Source of the DNA: an uncultured Bacilli bacterium
GTDB lineage: Bacteria > Bacillota_I > Bacilli_A > RF39 > UBA660
DNA length: 56,220 bases
Assembly: GCA_934167695.1 (NCBI GenBank)
Contig: CAKPLP010000008.1
Location: 1-56,220, forward strand
Direction of reading: 5' to 3'
Each line of letters starts with the position of its first letter. Within the stretch, counting starts at the first letter, position 1. Below, in pieces: positions 41,341 to 51,123 of the stretch. The translations under genes and the position numbers were made by a program. Under the pieces are notes generated by a model. It did no database searches. It was not told where the DNA came from and was given only the letters and a program-made list of their open reading frames with translations.

Positions 41341-42362
41341 TATTCATCTTTCTCCTTATTTTCTCTATCTAAATTAAAAGCAATCGCTCCCAATATCATT
41401 CCTAAATAATAAGTAATAAAACGCCATAGTAATAGTGTCGTTTTGGTTTTTGTTGGTGTCAAGAAATTATTAAAAAATTGAGTGAAACCATATTCTATTC
41501 CTCCACTTGCCCCTGGTATTGGAATAAATGATCCCATAACCATTACATAAGCAGATGCTGTAATAGTATTTATAAAATTAAGACTTTTAAAATCATGTAA
41601 AGCAAAAACTATAAACAATGGGATACTATAAAGACAAACTAATCCTATAAAATTTAAAGTTATTCCCCAAAAAAACAAAGCCTTTCTTTTTTGTAATTGT
41701 TTTGCACTTTGATGAAATTCGTTTATTTTTACTAACCAATTATTCTTGGTTTTTTCTTTATCTTTTAACATATGTATTTTATATAATATATTTAGTGTAA
41801 ATTCTAAAAATAATTTAGTTGTTTTCTTTGAAAAGCAAATGAACATAAGGGCTAATGCTACTAATGTATTTAAAATAAATCCTAATAATACCAAATATCT
41901 AAGTACTGGTATTTGAGGAAATAATTTTAAAAAGAAATTAATTATAACTGCGATTATTCCAAATAATACTAAAGCTAATTGATAAAAAATAAAATTTTGT
42001 AAAATATACGTTGTTGCTGTTGAAACAGAGATTTTATGTTTAGTTAGCATATATATTTCCATTGGTTGGCCCCCTGTGGAAAAGGGTGTTATACCATTAA
42101 AAAATTGAGTTATAATATTATGTTTAATTGATTCAGTAAAAGTAAATTTTTCATTTTCATTTACTGTTTTATAAACTACATAACTGTGTAGTACTATATA
42201 TAAAGCGAAACATATTAAGGCTATTAATATATATTTTAAGTCGAGTATTTTAAAATTTTTTATAATTACAGGAAAGTCTTTTCTTAATACTATATACATT
42301 ACTAGAGCTGTTATTATAATTAGTATAATAGTATTCTTTTTAATATTTTTTAGTATTTCCAT
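41340..42362 (-). CDS. Flippase-like (UPF0104/AglD) membrane protein
   Basis: 340-residue polytopic protein with about eight transmembrane helices, of the lysylphosphatidylglycerol synthase transmembrane/UPF0104 family. Typical markers are FNGITPFSTGGQPMEIYMLT near residues 92-112 and FIPIPGASGGIEYGF near 276-290. No synthase domain is attached. The family is linked to lipid or lipid-sugar handling; directly followed by the glycolipid transferase, it may help move or supply its lipid substrate. Confidence 0.85.
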   Translation of the reverse strand: MEILKNIKKNTIILIIITALVMYIVLRKDFPVIIKNFKILDLKYILIALICFALYIVLHSYVVYKTVNENEKFTFTESIKHNIITQFFNGITPFSTGGQPMEIYMLTKHKISVSTATTYILQNFIFYQLALVLFGIIAVIINFFLKLFPQIPVLRYLVLLGFILNTLVALALMFICFSKKTTKLFLEFTLNILYKIHMLKDKEKTKNNWLVKINEFHQSAKQLQKRKALFFWGITLNFIGLVCLYSIPLFIVFALHDFKSLNFINTITASAYVMVMGSFIPIPGASGGIEYGFTQFFNNFLTPTKTKTTLLLWRFITYYLGMILGAIAFNLDRENKEKDE

Positions 42363-42365
42363 ATT

Positions 42366-42845
42366 CTACCATCCCTCTTCTGTTTGATTTTCTTTTAGAA
42401 AGGGAATATATTCTTCTTCATCTTCGGTTGATAATGATAAGAAGTTATTTTCAAGAAGATTTTGGGCTGTTTTTATATCACCTTTTTTTACGAATACAAA
42501 TATTTTTTCCATATTATTATTCATAATTAGATATTCGGATAATTCAGGGATAAGGTTTTTGATATAATTATTGATTGTTGGATATAAATTCGCTGTTTTT
42601 GTGTCTTTTTCTAATTCTGCATATATAAAGTTAGATATTTTATCTTCTTTTAATGTGTAATAATTTTTTTTATTAATTATGTTGACTTCTTCTTGATGTT
42701 TATATTGTTCTTCTGAATAATTTTTTCTTATTTTTCCTAAATCTTCATATAACTTATTATTATTTTCCTGACAAAACTTTTTTATTAGTTTTAAATCTAA
42801 ATCATTGTATGGATTAACTATATGTAAATCTTTTAAAATACTCAT
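42366..42845 (-). CDS. Unknown protein, possibly a degenerate GNAT fold
   Basis: 159-residue hydrophilic protein that I do not recognise with certainty. Alternation of strands and helices, with NFIYAELEKDTKTANLYPTI in the middle and KIFVFVKKGDIKTAQNLLEN followed by an acidic end, recalls a GNAT acetyltransferase. The acetyl-CoA binding Q/RxxGxG/A loop is not seen. No signal peptide or membrane segment. It lies between pgk and the flippase-like gene with short gaps, so it is part of that transcript. Confidence 0.6.
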   Translation of the reverse strand: MSILKDLHIVNPYNDLDLKLIKKFCQENNNKLYEDLGKIRKNYSEEQYKHQEEVNIINKKNYYTLKEDKISNFIYAELEKDTKTANLYPTINNYIKNLIPELSEYLIMNNNMEKIFVFVKKGDIKTAQNLLENNFLSLSTEDEEEYIPFLKENQTEEGW

Positions 42846-42859
42846 AATGCTACCTCTTT

Positions 42860-44035
42860 CTATTTTATTGCGGAGATTCCGGGCAAGGTTTTTCCTTCTA
42901 AATATTCTAATGTTGCTCCTCCACCTGTTGATACATGATAAATTTTGTCCTTAACTCCTGCAAGAGATGCTGCCGCGACAATATCTCCTCCTCCTAAAAT
43001 AGTTTTAGTTTCTATTTTTGCAAGATAATTTAAAATTTCATCTGTTGATATTTTAAAATTAGAAAATTCATAAACTCCTAGTGGTCCATTCCAAAGAACC
43101 ATTTTGCTTTTATCTAAGAACGTTTTAAATATTTCCACAGTTCTCGGTCCAATATCTAGTCCTATTTCTTCGTCTGTTATTTCTGTAATATCTTTTATTT
43201 TTATTTCGCCTTCATCTGAATATTTATTATTTGTTTTTATATCTAGTGGTAAAACTATTTTATCTTCATATTTCTTTAATATTTTTTTACAGAAATCTAG
43301 GCTTTCACTATCTAGTATTGAACTACCTATTGGGTAAGCTTCTGCTTTTAAAAAGGTAAAGGCCATTCCTCCTCCTAGAAGTAAGTAGTCTGCTTTAGTT
43401 ATTAAATTTTCGATTACACCTATTTTATCTGATACTTTTTTTCCTCCTAAAATTATAATAAATGGTCTCTCAGGACTTTTTACTTGTTCTAAAGCTTTTA
43501 TTTCTTTTTCTACTAAAAATCCGATTGCTGATGGTAAATTACTAGCAATTCCAACATTAGAAGCATGAGATCTATGTAGAGTTCCAAAAGCATCATTTAT
43601 AAAGACATCTGCTAAGCCTGCCCAATATTTAGCCAATTCAGAGTCATTTGAACTTTCTTTATTTCCTTCTAAATCTTCATATCTTGTATTTTGAAGCATA
43701 ACTATTTGTTTTGGCTTCATATTTGATATAGCTTCTTCTACTTCTTTTCCTCTTGTTGCATTAATAAATTTTATTCTTTTATGAAGTATTTTTCCTAATC
43801 TTACTGCGATTGGTTTTAATGAATTTTTTCTTAAGTCTTTTTTTGTTTTTATCCTGCCTAAATGTGATAAAAGAATTATTTTACAATTATTTGATAATGC
43901 GTATTCTATTGTTTCTATACTTGCCATGATTCTTGTATCATCTATAATTTTTCCTTTTTCAAGGGGAACATTATAGTCACATCTTATTATTACTGTCTTA
44001 TTTTGAATATTAATATCTCTAATTGTTTTTACCAT
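42860..44035 (-). CDS. pgk: Phosphoglycerate kinase
   Basis: 391-residue two-domain kinase that makes ATP from 1,3-bisphosphoglycerate. Substrate residues lie in IIRCDYNVPLEKG (20-32) and LLSHLGR, and the nucleotide domain has ILGGKKVSDKI, LLGGGMAFTFLKA and GGGDIVAAA. Full length. It follows gapA with a hairpin terminator between them. Confidence 0.98.
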   Translation of the reverse strand: MVKTIRDINIQNKTVIIRCDYNVPLEKGKIIDDTRIMASIETIEYALSNNCKIILLSHLGRIKTKKDLRKNSLKPIAVRLGKILHKRIKFINATRGKEVEEAISNMKPKQIVMLQNTRYEDLEGNKESSNDSELAKYWAGLADVFINDAFGTLHRSHASNVGIASNLPSAIGFLVEKEIKALEQVKSPERPFIIILGGKKVSDKIGVIENLITKADYLLLGGGMAFTFLKAEAYPIGSSILDSESLDFCKKILKKYEDKIVLPLDIKTNNKYSDEGEIKIKDITEITDEEIGLDIGPRTVEIFKTFLDKSKMVLWNGPLGVYEFSNFKISTDEILNYLAKIETKTILGGGDIVAAASLAGVKDKIYHVSTGGGATLEYLEGKTLPGISAIK

Positions 44036-44081
44036 AACCCAATCTCCTTTATTTACTAGTCTAAGTATATCATTTTTATAC

Positions 44082-44106
44082 TAAAAAAAAAAGACTTGTT
44101 GTCTTT
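44082..44106 (-). terminator. Terminator or attenuator between gapA and pgk
   Basis: AAAGAC/GTCTTT stem (44090-44095 with 44101-44106) with a ten-T tail on the minus strand, overlapping the gapA stop. It may let gapA be expressed above pgk. Confidence 0.75.
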
Positions 44107-45115
44107 ATTTATTAATTGTCATTAAATATTTTGCGGTTCTAACCATTTGTGATGAATAACTCATTTCATTATCATACCATGCAACTATTTTAACTAGTTG
44201 TTTATCTTCTACACAATTAATGGAAGTTAATAATCCATCTACCATAGCTCCACAGTCAGCTCCTATAATATCACTTGAAACGATAGGATCTTCTGTATAT
44301 AAAATAGTTTCATTTTGATTTTGTTTAAAAGTGTTATTTATTTCATCTACTGTTACTTTTTGCTTTAATTGTAATACTAAATCAATAACAGAACCTGTTG
44401 TAACTGGTACTCGCATTGCAGTACCTTGAAGTTTACCATCTAAATTTGGAAGTACTTTTCCAATAGCACTTGCTGCTCCTGTTGAAGTTGGAACAATATT
44501 GGCTGCTGCTGCTCTTCCTCTTCTTGATAGTATTCCCTTTGGGTGTGCTACATCTAATGTTGATTGATCATTAGTATAGGCATGAACAGTTGTCATATAA
44601 CCCATTTCTATACCAAATTTATCATCTATTACTTTTAAAACTGGTGCTAAGCAGTTTGTTGTACAACTAGCTGCTGATATTATTTTTTCATCGCCAGTTA
44701 ATGTTTCATGGTTTACATTATATACTATTGTTTTTATATCTCCTTTTGCTGGTGCTGATATAATTACTTTTTTAGCTCCTGCTTGGATATGTGTTAAGGC
44801 TTTTTCTTCGCTTGTAAAATGTCCTGTACATTCAAAAACAACATCGATGTCTAGATTTTTCCATGGTAAATTTGTAGGATCTTTCTCTGCATAGATTTTT
44901 ATTCTTTTTTCATTTACAATTAAATCATTTCCATCATAAGTTACTTCATTATCTTTATAATTTCTATGACTAGTATCATATTTTAATAAATATGCTAATT
45001 GTTGAGCATCTGTTAGGTCATTAATTGCTACTACTTCAAATGCTTCATCTTTTTCCATTAATCTGAATACTAATCTTCCTATTCTTCCAAATCCATTAAT
45101 TGCTACTCTTATCAT
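44105..45115 (-). CDS. gapA: Glyceraldehyde-3-phosphate dehydrogenase
   Basis: 336-residue glycolytic dehydrogenase. NAD fold begins RVAINGFGRIGRLVFR; catalytic C151 (AASCTTNCLAP) and H178 (TTVHAYT) are present. D33 (INDLTD) favours NAD over NADP. Normal length. First of the gapA-pgk pair; a possible extended -10 promoter lies in the end of the nucleoside kinase gene. Confidence 0.98.
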   Translation of the reverse strand: MIRVAINGFGRIGRLVFRLMEKDEAFEVVAINDLTDAQQLAYLLKYDTSHRNYKDNEVTYDGNDLIVNEKRIKIYAEKDPTNLPWKNLDIDVVFECTGHFTSEEKALTHIQAGAKKVIISAPAKGDIKTIVYNVNHETLTGDEKIISAASCTTNCLAPVLKVIDDKFGIEMGYMTTVHAYTNDQSTLDVAHPKGILSRRGRAAAANIVPTSTGAASAIGKVLPNLDGKLQGTAMRVPVTTGSVIDLVLQLKQKVTVDEINNTFKQNQNETILYTEDPIVSSDIIGADCGAMVDGLLTSINCVEDKQLVKIVAWYDNEMSYSSQMVRTAKYLMTINK

Positions 45116-45154
45116 AAAATCATCCTTTCCTAGATAAATTTAGTTTAACATTTT

Positions 45155-46807
45155 TTATTCATTATAACAACTACCACCAATAAATTCTCTTATTATAGAA
45201 TCTTGTGGTATAGCATCTGCTGGTATTGGTAAAAAGTTTCTTAAAAAGTCTATTAATCTTTTAGCTTCATAATAATATGGTGATGTTGTATCAATAGAAT
45301 ATAGTAAAGGTTCTACATACGTTTTTAAAACACCTATTTCATATAGAAGAGCGGTATTTAGTGTATAATCTGCCTCATCTTGATATGGGAAGATATATTT
45401 TTCTTCTCCTTTTCTAACTGAAGGCCATCCAACTAATGTAGCTTCTACACCATGTCCTCTTGTTTTATTATCTCTAATAATTCTTCTTAATAATCTATTG
45501 TCTGTTGTTGATACTCTGTTATGATTATCTATATTTAATTCTGTAAGTGCAGATACATATATTTTATACTTTTTGTTTTTTGGTATATTGTTTAATATTC
45601 TATTATCTAATGCATGGATTCCTTCTATTACTAGTATGTCATCTGCTTCTAAATTTATTTGTTTTTTATATTCTTTTTTACCTGTTATGAAGTTATATGT
45701 TGGAATTAATACTTTTTCTTTATTCAATAATTTTTCTACTTGACTATCAAATAGTTTTAAGTCAATAGCTTCTAAACATTCATAGTCTGGTTTTCCATCT
45801 TTATCTATAGGATTTTCTTCTCTTTCTACAAAATAATCGTCCATTGATATAACTGATGGATTTTTTCCTAGACTTTTTAGAGCCAAACATAATTTTTTAG
45901 AACTCGTTGTCTTTCCTGAAGATGATGGTCCTGCCATTAGAACTACTTTTGCTGATTTGTTTTCTACTATATTTTGGGCAATTTCTATAAATTCATTATT
46001 TTGTTTATTTTCACATATTCTTATTAATTCATCTATTTTTCCATTTGATACTACTTTATTTAGTTGTGAAGCATTTTCTACATTCATTAATTTTGCCCAA
46101 TCTTTACAAGTATTGAATGTTTTAAACATGTTTTCGTGATGAGTATAATCTGCTATTTTATCATGAATATATACAGTTTTAAAGCGTAACATAAAGCCAT
46201 TATCTTTTACATAATTTAATTTAAAATCATTTAGTACTCCTGTTCTTATAGGCATTTTATTGTAAAAATAATTATAGTAATTTCCTAAATGATATAATGT
46301 AATGTAAGTATTTGTATTATATTTTATAACTTCTTCTTTTGATTTATCATTAACACTTTTAAAGTATTTAATTGCTTCCATTCTATCTACAATGACTTTT
46401 TTGATTGAACGATTTTCTGCAACTATTTTTTTCATCTTTTCTTCTATATCCATTACTTTTTTACTATTAAGTGCAAAATTACTTTCAATATATAATCCTT
46501 TATCTAATGAGTGTTCTACTGTTATGTCTTTTTCTTTTCCATATAGTTCTTTGATTGCTACTATAAGTACAAATATAAGACCACTTATGTATGTTCTATT
46601 TCCAGCTTGTGTTGTTAAGTCTAAAAATTCTATAGTTTTTTCTGAATTTAATTTATATGTTAATTCTTTTAAGTTATTATCTACCTTAGCAAGTAAAACT
46701 TCGTATTCACTATTAACAGGATATTGTTTTAATAATTCTTCTAATGTTGTTCCTTTTTCTACTGAATATATCTTATCATTTATTTTTACATTAATCATTT
46801 CATTCAT
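45155..46807 (-). CDS. TGS-domain nucleoside (uridine) kinase-like protein
   Basis: 550-residue protein with three parts: an N-terminal TGS-like domain (about 1-65), a ThrRS-like second domain (about 95-230, with YYNYFYNKMPI), and a C-terminal uridine-kinase-like P-loop domain. The P-loop is GPSSSGKTT at 293-301 and SMDDYFVERE follows near 325. This fused architecture is known in Bacillota and Thermotogales. Probable role is nucleoside phosphorylation; the TGS part may sense nucleotides. Divergent from clpP and upstream of gapA. Confidence 0.88.
   Translation of the reverse strand: MNEMINVKINDKIYSVEKGTTLEELLKQYPVNSEYEVLLAKVDNNLKELTYKLNSEKTIEFLDLTTQAGNRTYISGLIFVLIVAIKELYGKEKDITVEHSLDKGLYIESNFALNSKKVMDIEEKMKKIVAENRSIKKVIVDRMEAIKYFKSVNDKSKEEVIKYNTNTYITLYHLGNYYNYFYNKMPIRTGVLNDFKLNYVKDNGFMLRFKTVYIHDKIADYTHHENMFKTFNTCKDWAKLMNVENASQLNKVVSNGKIDELIRICENKQNNEFIEIAQNIVENKSAKVVLMAGPSSSGKTTSSKKLCLALKSLGKNPSVISMDDYFVEREENPIDKDGKPDYECLEAIDLKLFDSQVEKLLNKEKVLIPTYNFITGKKEYKKQINLEADDILVIEGIHALDNRILNNIPKNKKYKIYVSALTELNIDNHNRVSTTDNRLLRRIIRDNKTRGHGVEATLVGWPSVRKGEEKYIFPYQDEADYTLNTALLYEIGVLKTYVEPLLYSIDTTSPYYYEAKRLIDFLRNFLPIPADAIPQDSIIREFIGGSCYNE
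45161..45169 (-). promoter_or_regulatory. Possible extended -10 promoter of gapA
   Basis: TGTTATAAT on the minus strand lies within the last codons of the nucleoside kinase gene, about 45 bases before the gapA start. Confidence 0.45.
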
Positions 46808-46911
46808 TTTATCACCCTTTTTTTATCTTCTTATATAGTATAACATATTTTGACGAATTATTATATGTATAAATTAAGTTGATTTACACTAAATTATTTA
46901 TAGGTGATGAT

Positions 46912-47481
46912 ATGAGTTTAATTCCAGTTGTAATTGATAAAGATTTAGATGGTGAAAGAAGTTATGATATTTATTCTAGACTTTTAAAGAATAGAATTAT
47001 TCTTTTAACAGGAGAAATAAATGATAATAGTGCTAGTGTTGTTATTGCACAGCTTTTATATTTGGATTCTTTAGGCAACGAAGATATTTCGTTATATATT
47101 AATTCTCCCGGAGGTAGTGTTAGTTCTGGTATGGCTATTTATGATACCATTAATTTTATTAAAAGTGACGTTTCTACGATTGGTATGGGAATGGCTGCTT
47201 CTATGGCTGCTTTTCTACTTAGTAGTGGTACTAAAGGAAAACGTTGTGCTTTAAGTAATTGTGAAGTAATGATCCATCAACCATTGGGTGGTGCCGAGGG
47301 GCAAGCAACAGAAATAAAAATAGCGGCAGAACATATTTTAAAGTTAAAGAAAAAGTTAAATACTATTTTGGCAAAAAATACAAAAAAAAGTCTTAAGACT
47401 ATTGAAAGAGATACAGAAAGAGATCATTTCTTAGATGCTAAAGAAGCACTAGACTATGGTCTTATAGATAAAATTGTATAA
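46912..47481 (+). CDS. clpP: ClpP-family serine protease subunit
   Basis: 189-residue proteolytic subunit that works with Clp ATPases. Triad residues are S97 (MAASMAAFLL), H122 (MIHQPLGG) and D171 (ERDHFLDA). The ATG at 46912 is chosen because AGGTGAT precedes it and MSLIPVVID is the standard ClpP start; an upstream TTG lacks a ribosome site. Slightly shorter than the usual 195 residues. Single gene on the plus strand, converging on whiA without an obvious terminator. No clear CtsR site was seen. Confidence 0.95.
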   Translation: MSLIPVVIDKDLDGERSYDIYSRLLKNRIILLTGEINDNSASVVIAQLLYLDSLGNEDISLYINSPGGSVSSGMAIYDTINFIKSDVSTIGMGMAASMAAFLLSSGTKGKRCALSNCEVMIHQPLGGAEGQATEIKIAAEHILKLKKKLNTILAKNTKKSLKTIERDTERDHFLDAKEALDYGLIDKIV

Positions 47482-48399
47482 TTAAAACTTTTCTGATAGT
47501 TCTTTTATTTTTCTGAATCGATGATTTAAACCAGATTTTGTTATCTTTTTTCCTGTTTCTAAAGATATTATTTCACTCAATTCTTTTAAAGATGCCTCAG
47601 GGTATTTTTTTCTATATATAATAGCTTCTTTTACTTTTTCATCTAAAAGGTCCAATTCCATATTTTTTTCAATTATGTCTATTTGACTTATTTGATTTGA
47701 TGCAGTTTGAATTATTTTATCAATATTAGCCTGTTCACAATTATTTAATCTATTAGTTTTATTTTTTTCTTCATGATATATTCTAATATTTTCGTAATAT
47801 AATACTGAATTATTTGCTTTTAGTATTTTTAAATAGTCACTTATTTTCTCTGCTTCTTTGATATAAATCATATATCCTTTATCTCTACTTAAAATTTTAG
47901 CATTTAAGTCAAAAATATTTAAAAGCTTTTGGACAAAAACAGCTTCTTCTTTCTTGGTAATTGATAATTCCATATGATATGAAGTTTTTGGATCGTTAAT
48001 ACTTCCTTGACATAAAAATACTCCTCTTAAATATGCTCTTATTTCTTCATTTGCTCCTACGATATATGTAGGGGGAGTATTTAAGTATGTATTGTTCTTA
48101 TCTAAATAACCTATATCTTGTAAAATAAAGTGTACTTTATCAGATATTTCTAAAAGATTTAATTTGTTTTTAAATAAATTTAGATTATCTGTTTTTTCTT
48201 TTTTTATTTTAATATCATATAAATTTTCTAAGTAATTTTGTATCATTTTAGCAATGTTGTTATTTTCTGTTGTTAAATATAATATGTCATTTTCCAAATA
48301 TCCATTATTTCTTATAAATCCTGATAATTCTGCTATAGTTTCTGATTTTGAATTTTTTAGAGTAGTTATTTCATTTTTGGTAGTTGTAGAAAATGACAT
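47482..48399 (-). CDS. whiA: WhiA-family DNA-binding regulator
   Basis: 305-residue WhiA, combining a LAGLIDADG-endonuclease-like region (about 110-205, with YLRGVFLCQGSINDP) and a C-terminal helix-turn-helix (about 225-303, ending SGLNHRFRKIKEL). The nuclease residues are not catalytic in this family. In Bacillota WhiA influences cell division and chromosome segregation. Its start overlaps the yvcK stop by one base, the common order. Confidence 0.95.
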   Translation of the reverse strand: MSFSTTTKNEITTLKNSKSETIAELSGFIRNNGYLENDILYLTTENNNIAKMIQNYLENLYDIKIKKEKTDNLNLFKNKLNLLEISDKVHFILQDIGYLDKNNTYLNTPPTYIVGANEEIRAYLRGVFLCQGSINDPKTSYHMELSITKKEEAVFVQKLLNIFDLNAKILSRDKGYMIYIKEAEKISDYLKILKANNSVLYYENIRIYHEEKNKTNRLNNCEQANIDKIIQTASNQISQIDIIEKNMELDLLDEKVKEAIIYRKKYPEASLKELSEIISLETGKKITKSGLNHRFRKIKELSEKF

Positions 48400-49352
48400 T
48401 ATCTTTCCATTAAATAAGACATTATAATTGAAGCTACTTTCATACTATCGTGTCTTAAAACTCCATTTTCTATTCTAATTAAATCTTTTTCTATTAGTTC
48501 TACTCCTAAATTATTTAAACGTGCATGATCAATCATAACAGGATCTTTTTGTTCTTCTGTTTCATATATTTTTGCTATTTCTTTTTCTATTTTTGTATTA
48601 CTTGCTATTACAACATCAATATGTCTATATTTTAAATATTTATTAATTAGATCAACATGATCTCCTACTTTAAAATTATCTGTTTCCCCCGGTTGAGTCA
48701 TTGCATTACAAATGTACATTATTGGGGCTGCACTTTCTTTTAAAGTATTTATTACTTCTTTACAAATAATATTTGGTAGTAAACTTGTATAAAGACTACC
48801 CATACTTAAAATAATTAAATCTGCCTCTTTTATTTTTTCTATTACTTCTTTTGTAACATGTGGTTCTTCTTTATAAAATATTTTTTCCACAGTTTCTGTG
48901 GAATCTGTTATTTCTGATTCTCCTTCAATAATACTACCTTCTAATGTCTTAGCCATTAATGTTAAATTTGAATCTTCTGATATTGGTAATACTGTATGTC
49001 TTACATCTAAAAGAGTAGATAAGTGTTGTATAGATTCTTTTAGGCTACCTGTTATATCAAGCATTGCTGTTAATATTAAATTTCCAACTGCATGACCATT
49101 TAAATCACTTGATGTATTAAATCTATATTCTAACATCTTTTTTATATCTGGATCCATATCTGATAGATTTGTTATTACTTTTCTAATATCTCCTACTGCT
49201 GGAGTATTGAATTCTTTTCTTAATTTTCCTGTTGACTTTCCATTATCTGAAACAGTTATTACTGCTGTAATATCAATAGGAAAATCTTTTAAACCTTTTA
49301 GTAGAGATGATAAACCTGTCCCTCCACCAAAGATGACTACTTTTTTATGCAT
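48399..49352 (-). CDS. yvcK: YvcK-family (CofD-like) morphogenesis factor
   Basis: 317-residue UDP-sugar-binding protein of the YvcK/CofD-like family. The N-terminus has IFGGGTGLSSLLKGLK (7-22), followed by TAVITVSDNGKSTGKLR, and LILSMGSLYTSLLPNI mid-protein. YvcK is needed for normal cell shape and growth on gluconeogenic carbon in Bacillus. RapZ (YvcJ) usually precedes it but is absent here. A copy of the 23-bp dispersed repeat lies inside the coding sequence. Confidence 0.95.
   Translation of the reverse strand: MHKKVVIFGGGTGLSSLLKGLKDFPIDITAVITVSDNGKSTGKLRKEFNTPAVGDIRKVITNLSDMDPDIKKMLEYRFNTSSDLNGHAVGNLILTAMLDITGSLKESIQHLSTLLDVRHTVLPISEDSNLTLMAKTLEGSIIEGESEITDSTETVEKIFYKEEPHVTKEVIEKIKEADLIILSMGSLYTSLLPNIICKEVINTLKESAAPIMYICNAMTQPGETDNFKVGDHVDLINKYLKYRHIDVVIASNTKIEKEIAKIYETEEQKDPVMIDHARLNNLGVELIEKDLIRIENGVLRHDSMKVASIIMSYLMER
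48880..48902. repeat. 23-bp dispersed repeat with hairpin, copy 2
   Basis: Identical to 17501-17523, including the 7-bp hairpin, but here within yvcK, where it encodes STETVEK and adjoining residues. Confidence 0.55.
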
Positions 49353-49371
49353 AAATTATTCACCCATTAAA

Positions 49372-49377
49372 ATTATA
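49372..49377 (-). promoter_or_regulatory. -10 element of yvcK-whiA
   Basis: TATAAT on the minus strand about 20 bases before the yvcK start, in a 71-base gap after trxB; the -35 is weak. Confidence 0.45.
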
Positions 49378-49423
49378 CTATAAATTAAATAATAAATGTT
49401 GTTTTATTTTATATTTAATAAAT

Positions 49424-50320
49424 TTATATACTATTTTTTTCTATATTTATTATAGAAGATGATGCTATTACTCCATCATTCATTGCTGATATTATTTGAA
49501 AAATATCCTTTTTTCTGACATCTCCTATTGCATAAATACCTTTTATTTTTGTTTCACAAGTAGCATTTGTTTTTATATATCCATTTTTATCAGTAATTTT
49601 TATCTTACTAAAAATTTTACTTGATGGGGTATAACCTATAAAGATAAAACAAGCATTACAATCAATTTTTGAACCATCTTTTAAAATTATACCTTCTAAT
49701 TTTTCTTTTCCAATAAATTCTTGCACTTCACTGTTATATTTTATTTCTATATTATTTTTCTGTTTTAAATTCACAGCTTCTTTTGTTTCTTTTAATTTAT
49801 CTCTTCTGTGAATTATAGTTACTTTTTTACATATATTAGATAAATATAAGGATTCTTTTATAGCACTATCGCCACCACCTATTACTGCTACATCTTGATT
49901 TTTATATAATGGTCCATCGCATATTGCACAGTAACTTACTCCTTTACCAGAAAGTTCTTTTTCGTTTAAAACATTTAATTTTCTTGGATTCCTACCTGTT
50001 GCAATTAATATATAATCTGTTTCTATTTCTTGATTATTAGTAATTACTTTTTTACAATCATCCATTATTTTTATATCTTGTACCTCTTCAAATAAAAATG
50101 GTATTTCTAAAGATTGTACTTGATTATAAATGTTATATGCTAAATCAGGGCCTAAAATATTAGGATTTCCGGGATAATTTTCTATTGTAGATGTGTAGTT
50201 TATTTGACCTCCGGGAATATTTTTTTCAATAATACAGCAAGATATTCCTGCTCTTTTTAGATAAATAGCAGAAGTCATACCACTAACTCCTGCACCGATT
50301 ATAACAACTTTATATTTCAT
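49424..50320 (-). CDS. trxB: Thioredoxin reductase
   Basis: 298-residue flavoprotein. FAD motif GAGVSG at 9-14, redox-active CAIC at 131-134, NADPH motif GGGDSA at 148-153 with HRRD near 176, and the closing FAD motif GIYAIGDV. It reduces thioredoxin or a related disulfide carrier with NADPH. Slightly shorter than usual at the C-terminus. It follows lgt by two bases. Confidence 0.95.
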   Translation of the reverse strand: MKYKVVIIGAGVSGMTSAIYLKRAGISCCIIEKNIPGGQINYTSTIENYPGNPNILGPDLAYNIYNQVQSLEIPFLFEEVQDIKIMDDCKKVITNNQEIETDYILIATGRNPRKLNVLNEKELSGKGVSYCAICDGPLYKNQDVAVIGGGDSAIKESLYLSNICKKVTIIHRRDKLKETKEAVNLKQKNNIEIKYNSEVQEFIGKEKLEGIILKDGSKIDCNACFIFIGYTPSSKIFSKIKITDKNGYIKTNATCETKIKGIYAIGDVRKKDIFQIISAMNDGVIASSSIINIEKNSI

Positions 50321-50322
50321 AT

Positions 50323-51123
50323 TTAGGATCCTTTCTTATTATGATATAAATTATTTGTTTTTTTATTTTTACTTATTAATATAATACCCAATATAATTAA
50401 TATTATTGATAATAATTGAGCTACTTTAATAGGACCTAACATTAAGCTATCACTTCTTAAACCTTCAATGAAAAATCTACCAAGGGAATACCATATTAAA
50501 TAAATTCCACTTAAAGTTCCTATTTTTAGATTTTTGTTTTTTCTAATACATATTAATAAGATAAAACCTAATAAGTTCCAGATTGATTCATATAAAAATG
50601 TTGGTATATAGTAATTACTTCCTATTTTCATACCATTTATAATAAATGTTGGTATGTGACTGTTTTTTAGGTAGTTATATGTTGTTATAGGGCCATAGGC
50701 TTCTTGATTAAAGAAATTACCCCAACGTCCTATTGCTTGTCCTAATATGACTCCTACGACAATAATATCTAACATTTTTAAAATATTTAATTTATTTTTT
50801 TTACAAAAATAGATAATTGATAAACAACCAAATAATAGTCCACCATGTATTGCTAAGCCACCGTTCCATATTTCAATTATTTCTATCGGATTTTTTAAAT
50901 AATAGTTTAAATTAAAAATTACGTAATAAATTCTTGCACCTATTATCCCAAGAATAATTGAACTATAGGCCATATCAAATATTTTTTCTTTAGGAATATT
51001 TTGTTTTATACATTCTTTATAAATTACAAATAGTGCCATTACTATTGCAAGAAGAATAAAAATAGAATACCAATAAATATTAAATATTCCAAGTTTAATT
51101 GCTATTCTATTCAATAACTTCAC
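50323..51123 (-). CDS. lgt: Prolipoprotein diacylglyceryl transferase
   Basis: 266-residue membrane enzyme with about seven transmembrane helices; it attaches diacylglycerol to the lipobox cysteine of prolipoproteins. Family blocks are AIHGGLLFG (H93) and the signature GRWGNFFNQEAYG at 132-144 with R133. YESIWNLLGF and LGRFFIEGLRSD are also conserved. Overlaps the small membrane gene upstream by 17 bases. Confidence 0.95.
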   Translation of the reverse strand: MKLLNRIAIKLGIFNIYWYSIFILLAIVMALFVIYKECIKQNIPKEKIFDMAYSSIILGIIGARIYYVIFNLNYYLKNPIEIIEIWNGGLAIHGGLLFGCLSIIYFCKKNKLNILKMLDIIVVGVILGQAIGRWGNFFNQEAYGPITTYNYLKNSHIPTFIINGMKIGSNYYIPTFLYESIWNLLGFILLICIRKNKNLKIGTLSGIYLIWYSLGRFFIEGLRSDSLMLGPIKVAQLLSIILIILGIILISKNKKTNNLYHNKKGS

